From assembly GCA_963677915.2 (NCBI GenBank), contig CAXXGE010000007.1, positions 62,001 to 126,000 on the forward strand: a DNA stretch of 64,000 nucleotides, given 5' to 3'. Below are positions 34,418-44,025 of the stretch, piece by piece. This DNA is from G963677915 sp963677915. GTDB lineage: Bacteria; Bacillota; Clostridia; Lachnospirales; Vallitaleaceae. The notes below the pieces were generated by a model. It ran no database searches and had not been told where the DNA came from. It worked only from the letters and a program-made list of their open reading frames with translations. Position numbers and translations under genes: made by a program. The number at the start of each line of letters is the position of its first letter. The stretch's first letter is position 1.

Positions 34418-37400
34418 TTATTCTCCCAGGTTGTAGATGTTAACATCTTCTTCATTGATGCGTGCCTTCAGGATATCCAGCATGCCTTTCGCTGTATCCA
34501 GCGATGTCAGCACCGGCACCGAAGCCTCGATGGCTGCGCGCCTTATACCGAAGCCGTCACGGGTTGCATCGTTCGCTTTTGTCGGTGTATTGATGACCAC
34601 ATCGATAAGGCCGCTGCGGATCATATCCAGGATGTTCGGCACACCCTCGCTGATCTTCTTGACTTGCTGTACTTTGATGCCGTTCGCTTCGAGGACTCTG
34701 GCTGTTCCTTCAGTCGCTGCAAAACGAAAGCCCATTTCAGCGAAGTCTTTCGCCAATGGAATGAACTCTTCCTGGTCATAAGGCTTGATTGTAGCCAGGA
34801 TTGTGCCTTGCGGTTTCAGGATTTCCATACCGGCACCGACAAATCCTTTGTAAAGAGCCTCTTCAAATGTGCTGCCTACGCCAAGGACTTCTCCAGTTGA
34901 ACGCATTTCAGGCCCGAGGGAAACTTCCACATCCGGTAACTTCTGTGTTGAGAAGACCGGTACTTTGACGGCATACTGGTCAGCTTCTTTGTACAGGCCG
35001 GTTCCGAATTCCATATCCGTCAACTTCTCACCCAGCATAGCGCGTGTGGCTAGCTCGATCATCGGCACGCCAGTCACCTTGCTGATGTAAGGCACCGTTC
35101 TGGAAGAACGCGGATTCACCTCGATGATATAGAGCTCGCCCTTGAACTCGATGTACTGGATATTGATCATGCCTATGACTTTGAGGGCAATAGCGACTTT
35201 TTCCGTTTCAGTAAGGATTTTCTGCTTAAGCTCTTCAGCGATGCTCACTGGAGGATAAATCGAGATACTGTCTCCCGAGTGGACGCCGGCACGCTCGAGG
35301 TGCTCCATGATGCCAGGTATCAGGATGTTCTCGCCGTCGCAAATAGCATCGACTTCAATTTCTTTTCCAGTCAAATACCTGTCGATCAGAACAGGGTTCT
35401 TCTTGTCCCGCTCGAACGCAGCAACAAGGTAGTTCGTCAGTTCTGTTTCATTGTATGTGATTTCCATGCCTTGGCCGCCAAGGACATAGGATGGTCTTAC
35501 AAGCACAGGATAGCCCAGTTTCTCCGCTTCACCGAGCCCCTCGTTCAGGGACCAGACCGCTTTACCCTTGGGCCTGTTGATCTGCAGCTGTTCCATCAGC
35601 TCGTCAAACTTTTCCCTGTCCTCGGCTTCGTCGATCTGCTTCGGTTTGGTACCAAGAACAGGCAGGTTCATTTCGTCAAGGAATGCTGCCAGTTTGATTG
35701 CTGTCTGTCCGCCAAACTGGAGGATAATGCCTTCAGGATTTTCTTTTTCTATAATGTTCAGCACATCTTCTTCCGTCAGGGGCTCGAAGTAGAGCTTGTC
35801 GGCCGTATCGAAATCCGTACTGACCGTTTCAGGGTTGTTGTTGGCAATGATGGTCTCAATACCAGCTTTCTTTAGCGCCAGAATACTGTGAACCGAGCAG
35901 TAGTCGAACTCTATACCCTGTCCTATTCTGATTGGACCGGAACCGATAACCAGCACTTTTCTCTTGTCTGTCACTTCCACTTCGTCGATTTCGTCATAGG
36001 TGGAATAGTAGTAAGGAGACAGCGCTTCAAACTCGCCGCCGCAAGTGTCGACCATCTTGAAGACTGCCTTGATGCCGTATTCGTTCCTGAGCTTCATGAC
36101 ATCGACGGGACTGCATTCCATAAAGTCAGCCATCGCCTTGTCGGAGAAGCCTTTCTGCTTCAGTTCCTTCATGAAGTCCCTGTCGATTTCTTCAAGCTTC
36201 ATGCCGCGCAGCTGTTCCTCAAGATCGACGATGCCTTTGATCTTGTTGACAAAGAAAATGTCCATGCCTGTGATTTTACATATCTTTTCCATTCTGTAGC
36301 CGCGGCGAAGAAGTTCCGCTACGTCGAACAGACGCTCATCGTCAGGCACCTGGACGCGTTTCTTCAGCTCGTCGATGTCTCTGGTCACCGCTTTTTTGTG
36401 GAGCAGGCTGTACTGGCCGATTTCCAGGGAACGGACAGCCTTAAGAAGCGCCGCTTCGAAAGTATTGCCGATGGCCATGACTTCGCCTGTCGCCATCATT
36501 TTCGTACCCAAAGTCTTCTTGGCTCTGCGGAACTTGTCAAAAGGCCATTTCGGTATCTTGACGACACAATAGTCAAGCGTAGGCTCGAAACAAGCCTGCG
36601 TTTTTTTCGTTACAGCGTTCTGGATTTCATCCAGCCTGTAGCCAAGAGCCAGCTTTGCGGAGACCTTGGCAATCGGATAGCCTGTAGCCTTGGAAGCAAG
36701 GGCCGATGAACGGGATACCCTTGGATTGATTTCTATGATGGCATATTCGAAGCTGTCAGGATTGAGTGCCAGCTGTACGTTGCAGCCACCGATAATCCCG
36801 ATCTCGTTGATGATATCCAGTGAAGCCTTTCTAAGAAGCTGGTACTCCACATCCGAAAGTGTCTGGGATGGCGCGATAACGATACTGTCACCCGTATGGA
36901 CACCAACAGGGTCGATGTTTTCCATATTACAGACCGTAATGGCATTGCCGGCTATGTCACGCATAACCTCATACTCTATTTCCTTCCATCCTTTGATGGA
37001 TTTTTCCAGAAGCACCTGGCCTACGCGGCTGAGCTGAAGTCCCTGAGCCAGAATACGCTTCAGTTCCTCTTTGTCCTCTGCGATACCGCCGCCAGATCCG
37101 CCCAGTGTATAGGCAGGTCTTACGACGACAGGATAACCGATCTGGGCAGCAAAATCCACGCCGCCTTCCATAGTTGTGACAATCTTGCTCTCTATGACGG
37201 GCTGGTTGATCCGCTCCATCAGCGCTTTGAAAGATTCCCTGTCCTCGCCTTCCTTGATGGCTGGAATCGGTGTCCCGATGACGCGCACATTGTATTTATC
37301 GAGGATGCCCGAATCATGGAGCTCGACAGCGAGGTTGAGCCCGGTCTGTCCGCCCATGCCGGCTATGACACTGTCCGGTTTCTCTTCCCTGATGACCTTT

Positions 37401-37633
37401 TCAAGGAATCCCAGCGTCAATGGCTCAACGTAGACCTTGTCTGCCACTTCCTTGTCTGTCATGATCGTAGCCGGGTTGGAATTGATCAAAACTGTCTCCA
37501 CGCCTTCTTCTCTCAATGCCTGGCACGCCTGTGTACCCGAATAGTCAAACTCAGCCGCCTGGCCGATGACGATCGGACCGGAGCCTATGACCAGTACTTT
37601 TTTAATGCTATTATCTTTTGGCACTTTATTCAC
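34418..37633 (-). CDS. carB: Carbamoyl-phosphate synthase large subunit
   Basis: Makes carbamoyl phosphate from bicarbonate, ammonia and two ATP. The 1071-aa protein shows the duplicated ATP-grasp halves, each opening with VLVIGSGPI.IGQ (about residues 13 and 559), and the C-terminal MGS-like allosteric domain beginning around FAEMGFRFAATEGTARVLEANG. Lies between carA and pyrK in the operon, so it supplies pyrimidine synthesis; whether arginine synthesis shares it cannot be seen here. Confidence 0.97.
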   Translation of the reverse strand: MNKVPKDNSIKKVLVIGSGPIVIGQAAEFDYSGTQACQALREEGVETVLINSNPATIMTDKEVADKVYVEPLTLGFLEKVIREEKPDSVIAGMGGQTGLNLAVELHDSGILDKYNVRVIGTPIPAIKEGEDRESFKALMERINQPVIESKIVTTMEGGVDFAAQIGYPVVVRPAYTLGGSGGGIAEDKEELKRILAQGLQLSRVGQVLLEKSIKGWKEIEYEVMRDIAGNAITVCNMENIDPVGVHTGDSIVIAPSQTLSDVEYQLLRKASLDIINEIGIIGGCNVQLALNPDSFEYAIIEINPRVSRSSALASKATGYPIAKVSAKLALGYRLDEIQNAVTKKTQACFEPTLDYCVVKIPKWPFDKFRRAKKTLGTKMMATGEVMAIGNTFEAALLKAVRSLEIGQYSLLHKKAVTRDIDELKKRVQVPDDERLFDVAELLRRGYRMEKICKITGMDIFFVNKIKGIVDLEEQLRGMKLEEIDRDFMKELKQKGFSDKAMADFMECSPVDVMKLRNEYGIKAVFKMVDTCGGEFEALSPYYYSTYDEIDEVEVTDKRKVLVIGSGPIRIGQGIEFDYCSVHSILALKKAGIETIIANNNPETVSTDFDTADKLYFEPLTEEDVLNIIEKENPEGIILQFGGQTAIKLAAFLDEMNLPVLGTKPKQIDEAEDREKFDELMEQLQINRPKGKAVWSLNEGLGEAEKLGYPVLVRPSYVLGGQGMEITYNETELTNYLVAAFERDKKNPVLIDRYLTGKEIEVDAICDGENILIPGIMEHLERAGVHSGDSISIYPPVSIAEELKQKILTETEKVAIALKVIGMINIQYIEFKGELYIIEVNPRSSRTVPYISKVTGVPMIELATRAMLGEKLTDMEFGTGLYKEADQYAVKVPVFSTQKLPDVEVSLGPEMRSTGEVLGVGSTFEEALYKGFVGAGMEILKPQGTILATIKPYDQEEFIPLAKDFAEMGFRFAATEGTARVLEANGIKVQQVKKISEGVPNILDMIRSGLIDVVINTPTKANDATRDGFGIRRAAIEASVPVLTSLDTAKGMLDILKARINEEDVNIYNLGE

Positions 37634-37642
37634 CGATCCTTT

Positions 37643-38716
37643 CTATGCTTTAACCACATTCTTGCTCATCAACTCTATGAATTCGTCGAAAATTGGGTCT
37701 GTGTCGTGTGGACCCGGACATGCTTCAGGATGGAACTGGATGCTGTAGATGTTCTTCTCGTTGCAGCGCATGCCTTCGACTGTGTAGTCATTCAAATTCA
37801 AGTGGGTTACTTCCAGGCTGTCAGGAAGAGATCCTTCTTTAACGACATAACCATGGTTCTGGGACGTAATCATAACACGTCCTGTCTTCAGGTCCTTGAC
37901 AGGATGGTTCGCACCTCTATGGCCGAACTTCAGCTTTTCGGTATCACCACCGAGAGCCAGCGACAGGAGCTGATGGCCCAGGCAGATGCCTGTCATCGGT
38001 TTCTTGCCGACCAGTTTTTTCAGTTCTTCGACCACATCAGGAATATCCTTCGGATCTCCAGGGCCGTTGGACAGGAAAATGCCGTCAGGCTCAAGTGCCA
38101 GTGCCTCTTCAGCTTTTGTGGCAGCAGGTACAATGGTAATCTTGGCGCCCCTGTGTTCGAAAGAGCGAAGGATGTTGTTCTTGATACCGAAATCGTATGC
38201 GACGATGTGGATGCCGTCTCCCTTAATGACCTTGTTCTCACTGATTGAGACTTCTTTGACCGCGCTTGTATTGCTGAAAGCGTCCAGTTTCGTCTTGATC
38301 TGGCTCGGTGTCAGGTCGCGTACTGCAATGATCCCCTTCATCGTACCGTGGTTCCTGAGGATCTTGGTCAGTGCACGGGTATCGATACCTTCAAGACCGA
38401 TGATTCTGTTCCTTTTCAGATATTCGTCGATTTCGAATTCGCAGCGCCAGTTGTTTGGTCTGTCGGATTTCTCCCTGACGATGAAGCCTTTCACCTTGAC
38501 GCTGTTCGATTCGTTGTCGTCCAGGTTCAGGCCGTAGTTGCCGATCAGCGGGTATGTCATAGTCACGATCTGCCCATAGTAGGATGGGTCTGTCAGAATT
38601 TCCTGGTAGCCTGTCATGCCTGTGTTGAAGACAACCTCTCCAACCGCCTCTTTAAGATATCCGAAGGCCTTGCCTTCAAATACCGTTCCGTTTTCTAAAA
38701 TAAGTTGCGCTTTCAT
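37643..38716 (-). CDS. carA: Carbamoyl-phosphate synthase small (glutaminase) subunit
   Basis: Glutamine amidotransferase subunit, 357 aa. The N-terminal CPSase domain starts LILENGTVFEGKAFG; the class I amidotransferase triad is Cys in GICLGHQLL, with His and Glu in IQFHPEACPGPHDT. Nine bases separate it from carB. Confidence 0.97.
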   Translation of the reverse strand: MKAQLILENGTVFEGKAFGYLKEAVGEVVFNTGMTGYQEILTDPSYYGQIVTMTYPLIGNYGLNLDDNESNSVKVKGFIVREKSDRPNNWRCEFEIDEYLKRNRIIGLEGIDTRALTKILRNHGTMKGIIAVRDLTPSQIKTKLDAFSNTSAVKEVSISENKVIKGDGIHIVAYDFGIKNNILRSFEHRGAKITIVPAATKAEEALALEPDGIFLSNGPGDPKDIPDVVEELKKLVGKKPMTGICLGHQLLSLALGGDTEKLKFGHRGANHPVKDLKTGRVMITSQNHGYVVKEGSLPDSLEVTHLNLNDYTVEGMRCNEKNIYSIQFHPEACPGPHDTDPIFDEFIELMSKNVVKA

Positions 38717-38731
38717 CTACTGTTCCTCTCC

Positions 38732-39655
38732 TTATAAAACGCGGTTAAGGTCCTGCTTCATGTCAAGGACAGCTACTCTGGCTGCCTGTCCGAATTCTTC
38801 TTCCGTAAACTCGGAAGCATATTTCTTGTTCTTGTATGCGGCGATAATCCCTCTTGAGGAATTGACGATGGCGCCGAGGCCGTCTTTGTTGAAGCAGCCC
38901 GCCAGGTCTTCCGCCGTTGCACCTTGAGCGCCGTAACCCGGGACAAGGAAGTAAGTCTTGGGCATGAGTTCCCTCAGCCTGATTCCCTGTTCCTTGTGAG
39001 TCGCGCCGACAACCGCGCCGATTCTGGAATAGCCCGATTCGCCAATCAAGTCGGCTCCCCATTTGTCGACCAGCCTGCCTATGTATTCATAAAGATACTC
39101 TTCGCCCACCTTGATGTCCTGTATCTCTCCGCTGTTCGGATTGGATGTCTTGACAAGCACAAACATGCCTTTGTCGAATTTCTCACAGTTGCCGACATAA
39201 GGCTCAATAGAGTCATAGCCGAGATAAGGATTCAGCGTAATGAAATCCTCTTTGTAAACCTCGTAGCTCTCCTCTTCCACTGCCACACGGCCGATATGTC
39301 CGTCACTGTAGGCTTCTGCTGTCGATGCGATGTCACTGCGTTTTATGTCTCCGATAATGACCAGGCCTTTTTTCTTCGCATAGGCAATCGTATCGATGTA
39401 TGCCTGGATACCAGGGGCGCCATACTGCTCATACATGGCCACCTGGGGCTTGACAGCCGGAACGAGGTCATGCACAGCATCTATGATTCCTTTGTTGAAT
39501 TCCAGAAAGGCATGGGCTGCCCCTTCAGGTGTAGGCCCATATGCCACGAAAGATGCCTGTTTGATGAACTCCGGTACAAAATTCAGTCTTGGGTCCAATC
39601 CAACGACGGTAGGGTTTTGGGTTTCTTTGATTTTCTTTACAAGCGTATCGATCAT
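38732..39655 (-). CDS. pyrF: Orotidine 5'-phosphate decarboxylase PyrF (type 2)
   Basis: Decarboxylates OMP to UMP. At 307 aa it is the long subfamily. It opens with NPTVVGLDPRLNFVPEF and has the catalytic Asp-Lys network in IGDIKRSDIASTAEAYSDGH near residues 99-118. Downstream of pyrC by 9 bases and followed by carA. Confidence 0.95.
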   Translation of the reverse strand: MIDTLVKKIKETQNPTVVGLDPRLNFVPEFIKQASFVAYGPTPEGAAHAFLEFNKGIIDAVHDLVPAVKPQVAMYEQYGAPGIQAYIDTIAYAKKKGLVIIGDIKRSDIASTAEAYSDGHIGRVAVEEESYEVYKEDFITLNPYLGYDSIEPYVGNCEKFDKGMFVLVKTSNPNSGEIQDIKVGEEYLYEYIGRLVDKWGADLIGESGYSRIGAVVGATHKEQGIRLRELMPKTYFLVPGYGAQGATAEDLAGCFNKDGLGAIVNSSRGIIAAYKNKKYASEFTEEEFGQAARVAVLDMKQDLNRVL

Positions 39656-39664
39656 GGCAACCTC

Positions 39665-40945
39665 CTATTGTTCAAAACTGTATTTTATTTCACCGTCAAC
39701 AAGTGTCATCATGACACGGCCGCGTACCAGCCTGCCGTTGAACGGTGTATTTCTTCCTTTGGTAGCAAAAGCCGAAGCATCGATTTGGTATTCTGCCTTC
39801 GGATCTATCAGTGTGATATCAGCGACTTTCCCCGGTGCTATGTCGCCCTTATCTATGCCAAGTATCCTGGCCGGATTAAGGCTCATCTTTTCAACAAACT
39901 GTGCAGGTGTCAGATAGCCCGGCTCTACCAGCTCGCTGATCGTCAGCGGTACTGCGGTCTCGAGACCGATTATGCCGTTGGCTGCATCTATATAGGACTT
40001 GTTTTTATCGTCAAAACTGTGGGGCGCATGGTCTGTCGCTATGCAGTCAATGGTGCCGTCCTTCAAGGCGTTCTTAAGGGCATCCACATCCACTTGGGTT
40101 CTAAGGGGCGGATTCATTTTCGTATTCGTGTCTACGCCGTCGACAGCCTCTTCCGTCAAAGTGAAATGATGCGGACAAACCTCGCCTGTCACTTTCTGAC
40201 CTCTCTGCTTAGCAAAGGCGATCAGCTCCACGCTGCCTTTTGTGCTGACATGGCACAGGTGCAGCCGGGCATCCGCAGCATCTGCCAAAACAATGTCCCT
40301 TGCAGCAATGACATCCTCAGCATCGTTCGGAATCCCTTCAAGGCTAAGCTCTTTCGACCTTTTCCCCTCGTTCATGCATCCTTTTCCAGCCAGACTCTCG
40401 TCTTCACAGTGGGAGAAGATCGGTACGCCGTGTACCTTGGCATTGACCAGGGCATCCTTCATGATTTTTGCATCGAGGACAGAACGGCCGTCTTCGCTCA
40501 GTGCGCAGATACCAGCCTCCTTCAGCCCCGCAATATCCGTCAGGTCTTTCCCCTGCTGTCCGACTGTCACTGCGCCAATCGGCAGCACATGGGCTGCATC
40601 GGCTACCTTAGCTTTGTCCAATATATATTCTACCACTTCCACACTGTCTGTAGTGGGTTTGGTATTCGGCATACAGCAAATACTTGTAAAGCCGCCTTGG
40701 ACAGCACTCACGGCACCCGTCGCCACCGTTTCCTTGTATTCCAACCCAGGCTCCCTTAGATGGACATGCAGGTCAATCAAACCGGGCACGACCCACATTC
40801 CCTCTGCATCCACAATTGTGTCGGCATTCGCATCGATATTCTCAGCCACTTCCTTGACAAGGCCGTCTTCCACCAGCACATCGTATTGCCCCTCCGTATC
40901 CGTCGCCGGATTGACAACATATCCATTTTTAACTAATATGACCAT
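39665..40945 (-). CDS. pyrC: Dihydroorotase PyrC (class I)
   Basis: Zinc amidohydrolase cyclising carbamoyl aspartate to dihydroorotate. The 426-aa protein has the metal motif DLHVHLREPG near residues 55-64, further His ligands in ATDHAPHSFDDK, and the substrate loop GGFTSICCMPNTKPTTDS. The ATG at 40945 has AAGGAG eight bases upstream and begins the conserved MVILVKNGYVV. First gene of the operon, directly after the attenuator. There is no pyrB (aspartate carbamoyltransferase) in the cluster, so that gene must lie elsewhere. Confidence 0.95.
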   Translation of the reverse strand: MVILVKNGYVVNPATDTEGQYDVLVEDGLVKEVAENIDANADTIVDAEGMWVVPGLIDLHVHLREPGLEYKETVATGAVSAVQGGFTSICCMPNTKPTTDSVEVVEYILDKAKVADAAHVLPIGAVTVGQQGKDLTDIAGLKEAGICALSEDGRSVLDAKIMKDALVNAKVHGVPIFSHCEDESLAGKGCMNEGKRSKELSLEGIPNDAEDVIAARDIVLADAADARLHLCHVSTKGSVELIAFAKQRGQKVTGEVCPHHFTLTEEAVDGVDTNTKMNPPLRTQVDVDALKNALKDGTIDCIATDHAPHSFDDKNKSYIDAANGIIGLETAVPLTISELVEPGYLTPAQFVEKMSLNPARILGIDKGDIAPGKVADITLIDPKAEYQIDASAFATKGRNTPFNGRLVRGRVMMTLVDGEIKYSFEQ

Positions 40946-40982
40946 CCAAATCTCCTTTATTTGTACGTTGATAAAGGTAAAC

Positions 40983-41026
40983 AAAAGAAAAGGCAATAAA
41001 CAATAGCCGATCTATTGTTTATTGCC
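40983..41026 (-). terminator. Attenuator terminator of the pyr operon
   Basis: Perfect 15-base stem GGCAATAAACAATAG / CTATTGTTTATTGCC around ATCGG, followed on the minus strand by TTTTCTTTTG. It lies 47 bases before pyrC. The leader ORF stop codon (TAG) is the last three bases of the first arm, so a ribosome finishing that ORF would cover the stem. Confidence 0.88.
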
Positions 41027-41086
41027 GTTTATATACATATATTTTTTCACATAAATAAAAGAACACGCATTGATGTCTCGCATCAT
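41012..41086 (-). CDS. 24-codon pyr leader peptide ORF
   Basis: A short frame, beginning MMRDINACSF and ending GNKQ, with GGGAGG seven bases before the ATG. It starts just after the PyrR-like element and ends inside the attenuator stem. Its RNA has a U-rich stretch (GUUCUUUUAUUUAUG) about 60 bases ahead of the terminator. This arrangement recalls the E. coli pyrBI leader, where UTP shortage stalls RNA polymerase and lets the ribosome open the terminator. The peptide itself has no known domain. Translation is inferred from the ribosome site and the placement. Confidence 0.6.
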   Translation of the reverse strand: MMRDINACSFIYVKKYMYINGNKQ

Positions 41087-41090
41087 AATT

Positions 41091-41125
41091 CCTCCCTTTT
41101 CGGCCTCCCGGACCGATTTAAAGTA
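41091..41125 (-). promoter_or_regulatory. PyrR-binding-like RNA element in the pyr leader
   Basis: The minus strand reads TTTAAATCGGTCCGGGAGGC followed by CGAAAAGGGAGG. This closely resembles the PyrR-binding consensus of Bacillus leaders (an AGUCC-nGAGAGGCU stem-loop followed by AAGG). It lies between promoter and leader ORF and its 3' edge includes the leader ORF ribosome site. PyrR itself is not in the window. Confidence 0.65.
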
Positions 41126-41149
41126 AGCTATGCGTTTTCGAGTTACCAC

Positions 41150-41178
41150 ATTCTATCATGTATGTGGTTCAAAGTCAA
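41150..41178 (-). promoter_or_regulatory. Promoter of the pyr operon
   Basis: TTGACT (41173-41178) and TAGAAT (41150-41155), spacer 17 bases. The -35 box overlaps the prfA stop codon. Confidence 0.88.
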
Positions 41179-42242
41179 CTCATGTTTTTGAGCCGTTCAG
41201 CCTGGTCTGCGGTAATCAGACTGTCCAGGAGCTCCTCAAGATCCCCGTTCAAAATTGCATCCAAACGGTGAAGTGTCAGCTTGATTCTATGGTCTGTCAC
41301 CCTGCCTTGCGGAAAGTTGTAGGTACGGATCTTCTCGCTTCTGTCACCGGTACCGACCTGACTTTTCCTGTCCTGTGCCAGTTCATCCTGCTGCTTTGCC
41401 AGCTCTATCTCGTACAGTCTGGCACGCAAAACCTTGAGGGCCTTGTCCTTGTTCTTCAGCTGGGACTTTTCATCCTGACATGAAATGACGATGCCGGTAG
41501 GCATATGTGTCACACGAACCGCAGAGTCGGTTGTATTGACAGACTGTCCGCCGTTTCCGGACGAACGGAAAACATCTATACGGACATCGTTCATGTTGAG
41601 TTCAACTTCCACGTCCTCAACTTCAGGAAGCACCGCTACCGTCACAGTCGATGTGTGGATTCTGCCGCCCGACTCGGTTGCAGGCACCCTTTGCACGCGG
41701 TGGACACCGCTCTCGTATTTGAGATGAGAGTAGGCACCCTGACCCTTGATCATAAAGATGACTTCCTTGAAGCCGCCTATCCCGTTCTCGTTCAGGCTGA
41801 CGATTTCACACTTCCATCTGTGCCCGTCGGCATAGTTGATATACATGCGGTAAAGCTCTGCAGCAAATAGTGCCGCTTCATCACCGCCGGCGCCTGCCCG
41901 GATTTCAACAAAAACGTTCTTGTCGTCATTGGGGTCCTTTGGAATCAGAAGGATTCTCAGCGCGTCTTCAAGTTCTGAAAGTCTTGCTTTGCTCTCTGAA
42001 AGCTCTTCCTTGGCCAGCTCCCGCATCTCCTCGTCGTTTTCCTCTTCGAGAATGGCAAGGCTGTCCTCAATATTCGCTTTTGTGTTCTTATACTCTTTAT
42101 ACGACTCGACAATCGGTGTCAAATCACTGTGTTCCTTCATCAGCTTGCGCCAGCGTTCCTGGTCCGCAATGACTTCAGGGTCATTAATCAGCGACGTGAT
42201 TTCATCTGCTCTAACGACGATGCCTTCAAGTTTATCAAACAT
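41175..42242 (-). CDS. prfA: Peptide chain release factor 1
   Basis: RF1 ends translation at UAA and UAG, 355 aa. The GGQ loop is SSGNGGQSVNTTDSAVR, and the tripeptide codon-recognition region precedes it (PATESGGRIHTSTVTVAVLPE). ATG at 42242 has a GAGGTG site and starts MFDKLEGI. Follows prmC, which methylates its GGQ glutamine; the pairing is conserved in many bacteria. The stop codon overlaps the -35 box of the pyr promoter. Confidence 0.97.
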   Translation of the reverse strand: MFDKLEGIVVRADEITSLINDPEVIADQERWRKLMKEHSDLTPIVESYKEYKNTKANIEDSLAILEEENDEEMRELAKEELSESKARLSELEDALRILLIPKDPNDDKNVFVEIRAGAGGDEAALFAAELYRMYINYADGHRWKCEIVSLNENGIGGFKEVIFMIKGQGAYSHLKYESGVHRVQRVPATESGGRIHTSTVTVAVLPEVEDVEVELNMNDVRIDVFRSSGNGGQSVNTTDSAVRVTHMPTGIVISCQDEKSQLKNKDKALKVLRARLYEIELAKQQDELAQDRKSQVGTGDRSEKIRTYNFPQGRVTDHRIKLTLHRLDAILNGDLEELLDSLITADQAERLKNMS

Positions 42243-42266
42243 CCAATTCACCTCTGTATTTCACTT

Positions 42267-43109
42267 CTACCATACAGCCAGAACCATCCTGTCCTGTCCG
42301 TAAAGGTCCTTAAGGGTTTCAATCTCTGTATAACCGGCTTTTTCCAGTAGAGCCTCAACCGGGGCCTTCTGGTTATAGCCGATCTCAAAGGCAAGCAGTC
42401 CGCCCTTTTTCAGGTAGCCCCTGCCTTCAACAATAATTTTCCTGTAGAAATCCAGCCCGTCCTCGCCACCGTCCAAAGCCATATGCGGCTCATAACCGGT
42501 CACTTCTCTTGACAGGTTCTGAAGTTCTTCTCTTTCTATATAGGGTGGATTGGAAACAATCAGATCATAATCCGTTTCCTCGACAGGCTCGAAACAATCC
42601 CCATGCAGCAGCAAAAGCTGCCCCGGCTCCAAATGCAGTTCCATGTTTTTTCTGGCCACTTCAAGGGCTTCCTCAGACAGATCCACCGTTACGCCTGTCC
42701 ATTTTTCAAGTCTGTGCAGAAGGGTTATTGGAATGCATCCGCTGCCCGTTCCGATTTCCAGCAGCTTGCCGACAGACGATTCTCCAAGTTTCGATGCAAG
42801 GTATTCCACAAGCTCCTCCGTCTCAAAACGCGGAATCAGGACAGCAGGCGTGACCTTGAAGGTCAAGCCGCAAAACTGCTGCTCACCGACTATATATTGG
42901 AAAGGCTCCCGTCTGCAGCGCCTCATGATCATCTCCTTGAAGTCCGCCGCAACCTCGTCATCCACTTGCCTGCTTCCATCTGTCAGAATCGTCAGACGGT
43001 CCCATCCAGTCACAGCTTCAAGCATCCAAATGCTTTCATTGGCTGCATTTTCCATTTCAGACAGCCGCAGTTTTTTAAGTCCCCATGCCCTGATTTCACT
43101 AATTGTCAT
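42267..43109 (-). CDS. prmC: Peptide chain release factor N5-glutamine methyltransferase
   Basis: Methylates the glutamine of the release factor GGQ motif. The 280-aa protein shows the SAM site LLEIGTGSGCIPITLL near residue 112 and the catalytic NPPY motif in DLIVSNPPYIE. ATG at 43109 overlaps the end of the upstream gene by 11 bases, so it was chosen over a longer frame. Next gene is prfA, its substrate. Confidence 0.95.
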   Translation of the reverse strand: MTISEIRAWGLKKLRLSEMENAANESIWMLEAVTGWDRLTILTDGSRQVDDEVAADFKEMIMRRCRREPFQYIVGEQQFCGLTFKVTPAVLIPRFETEELVEYLASKLGESSVGKLLEIGTGSGCIPITLLHRLEKWTGVTVDLSEEALEVARKNMELHLEPGQLLLLHGDCFEPVEETDYDLIVSNPPYIEREELQNLSREVTGYEPHMALDGGEDGLDFYRKIIVEGRGYLKKGGLLAFEIGYNQKAPVEALLEKAGYTEIETLKDLYGQDRMVLAVW

Positions 43110-44025
43110 CTTCAGCCGTCTCCGACTCTTCAAGAGATGCATTCAGTGCGGCGATCGCTATCTCGATCTGGGCATCATCCGGCTCGCTGGTTGTAATTTT
43201 TTGAAGCATAAGCCCCGGATATGTCAGTATATCAACAAGTCCCGAATCTTTTCTTCCAAATAACTTGAGTACTTCATATGAAATTCCTGCTATTATCGGC
43301 AGGCACAGCAGTCTGACTGCAAGCCTCAACAGATATGTCTGAACGTTGATTACCGTCAGAACAATGACACTGATGGCCACAACGATGAAGATGAAGTTCG
43401 TACCACATCGCTTATGAAGCCTGGACATCCTTCTTACATTTTCAACTGTCAATGGTTCATCGCACTCATAGCAATGGATGGTTTTGTGTTCCGCACCGTG
43501 GTATTGGAATACCCTCTGGATATCTTTCAGTCTTGAAATGGCAACCAGGTAGATCAGCAATATTGCAATTCGAATGATGCCGTCAGCCAGATTCATCCAG
43601 CGGCCGCTGGGCAGAACATCTCTCATAAGCTGAGACAAGGTAGCCGGCAGGAAAAGGAACAGTCCCAGTGCAAAGAGCATGGCCAGCACAACGGATATCG
43701 CAATCACTGCGTTTTCCACTTTATCGCCGAATTTTTTCTCAAGCCAAAGGTCCAGCTTCGATGGCTGTTCCTCCTCATCCACTTCGAAAAATTCTGCGGA
43801 AAAAGTCAGTATCTTCATTCCTATGATCATGGATTCAAGGAATGCAACCGCCCCTCTGACAAAAGGCAGTCCGAGCAATTTATGTCTCTCGGTAAGACTG
43901 ACATACTTGCGTTTGTCAATCAGTATATCCTTATCGGGTTTTCGTATGGCCGTGGCATAAAGGCTGCCGTTTTTCATCATAACGCCTTCAATGACAGCCT
44001 GACCGCCAACATTTGGTTTTGGCAT
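43099..44025 (-). CDS. DUF1385 (YqhQ-family) membrane protein
   Basis: A 308-aa protein of the DUF1385 family, widely conserved in Firmicutes but of unknown function. Its start PNVGGQAVIEGVMMKNGSLYA is the hallmark of the family, and EYHGAEHKTIHCYE-type (here FQYHGAEHKTIHCYECDEPL) is a conserved His/Cys/Glu patch between membrane segments. About four to five hydrophobic segments lie in the second half. It sits between rpmE and prmC, the usual place. Confidence 0.88.
   Translation of the reverse strand: MPKPNVGGQAVIEGVMMKNGSLYATAIRKPDKDILIDKRKYVSLTERHKLLGLPFVRGAVAFLESMIIGMKILTFSAEFFEVDEEEQPSKLDLWLEKKFGDKVENAVIAISVVLAMLFALGLFLFLPATLSQLMRDVLPSGRWMNLADGIIRIAILLIYLVAISRLKDIQRVFQYHGAEHKTIHCYECDEPLTVENVRRMSRLHKRCGTNFIFIVVAISVIVLTVINVQTYLLRLAVRLLCLPIIAGISYEVLKLFGRKDSGLVDILTYPGLMLQKITTSEPDDAQIEIAIAALNASLEESETAEDDN

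Noticed and set aside
36896..38248. Long plus-strand frame (450 codons) over carB and carA
   Set aside because: Antisense shadow of conserved genes.
38924..40759. Long plus-strand frame (611 codons) over pyrF and pyrC
   Set aside because: Antisense to two clear pyr genes; Cys/His-rich shadow composition and no ribosome site.
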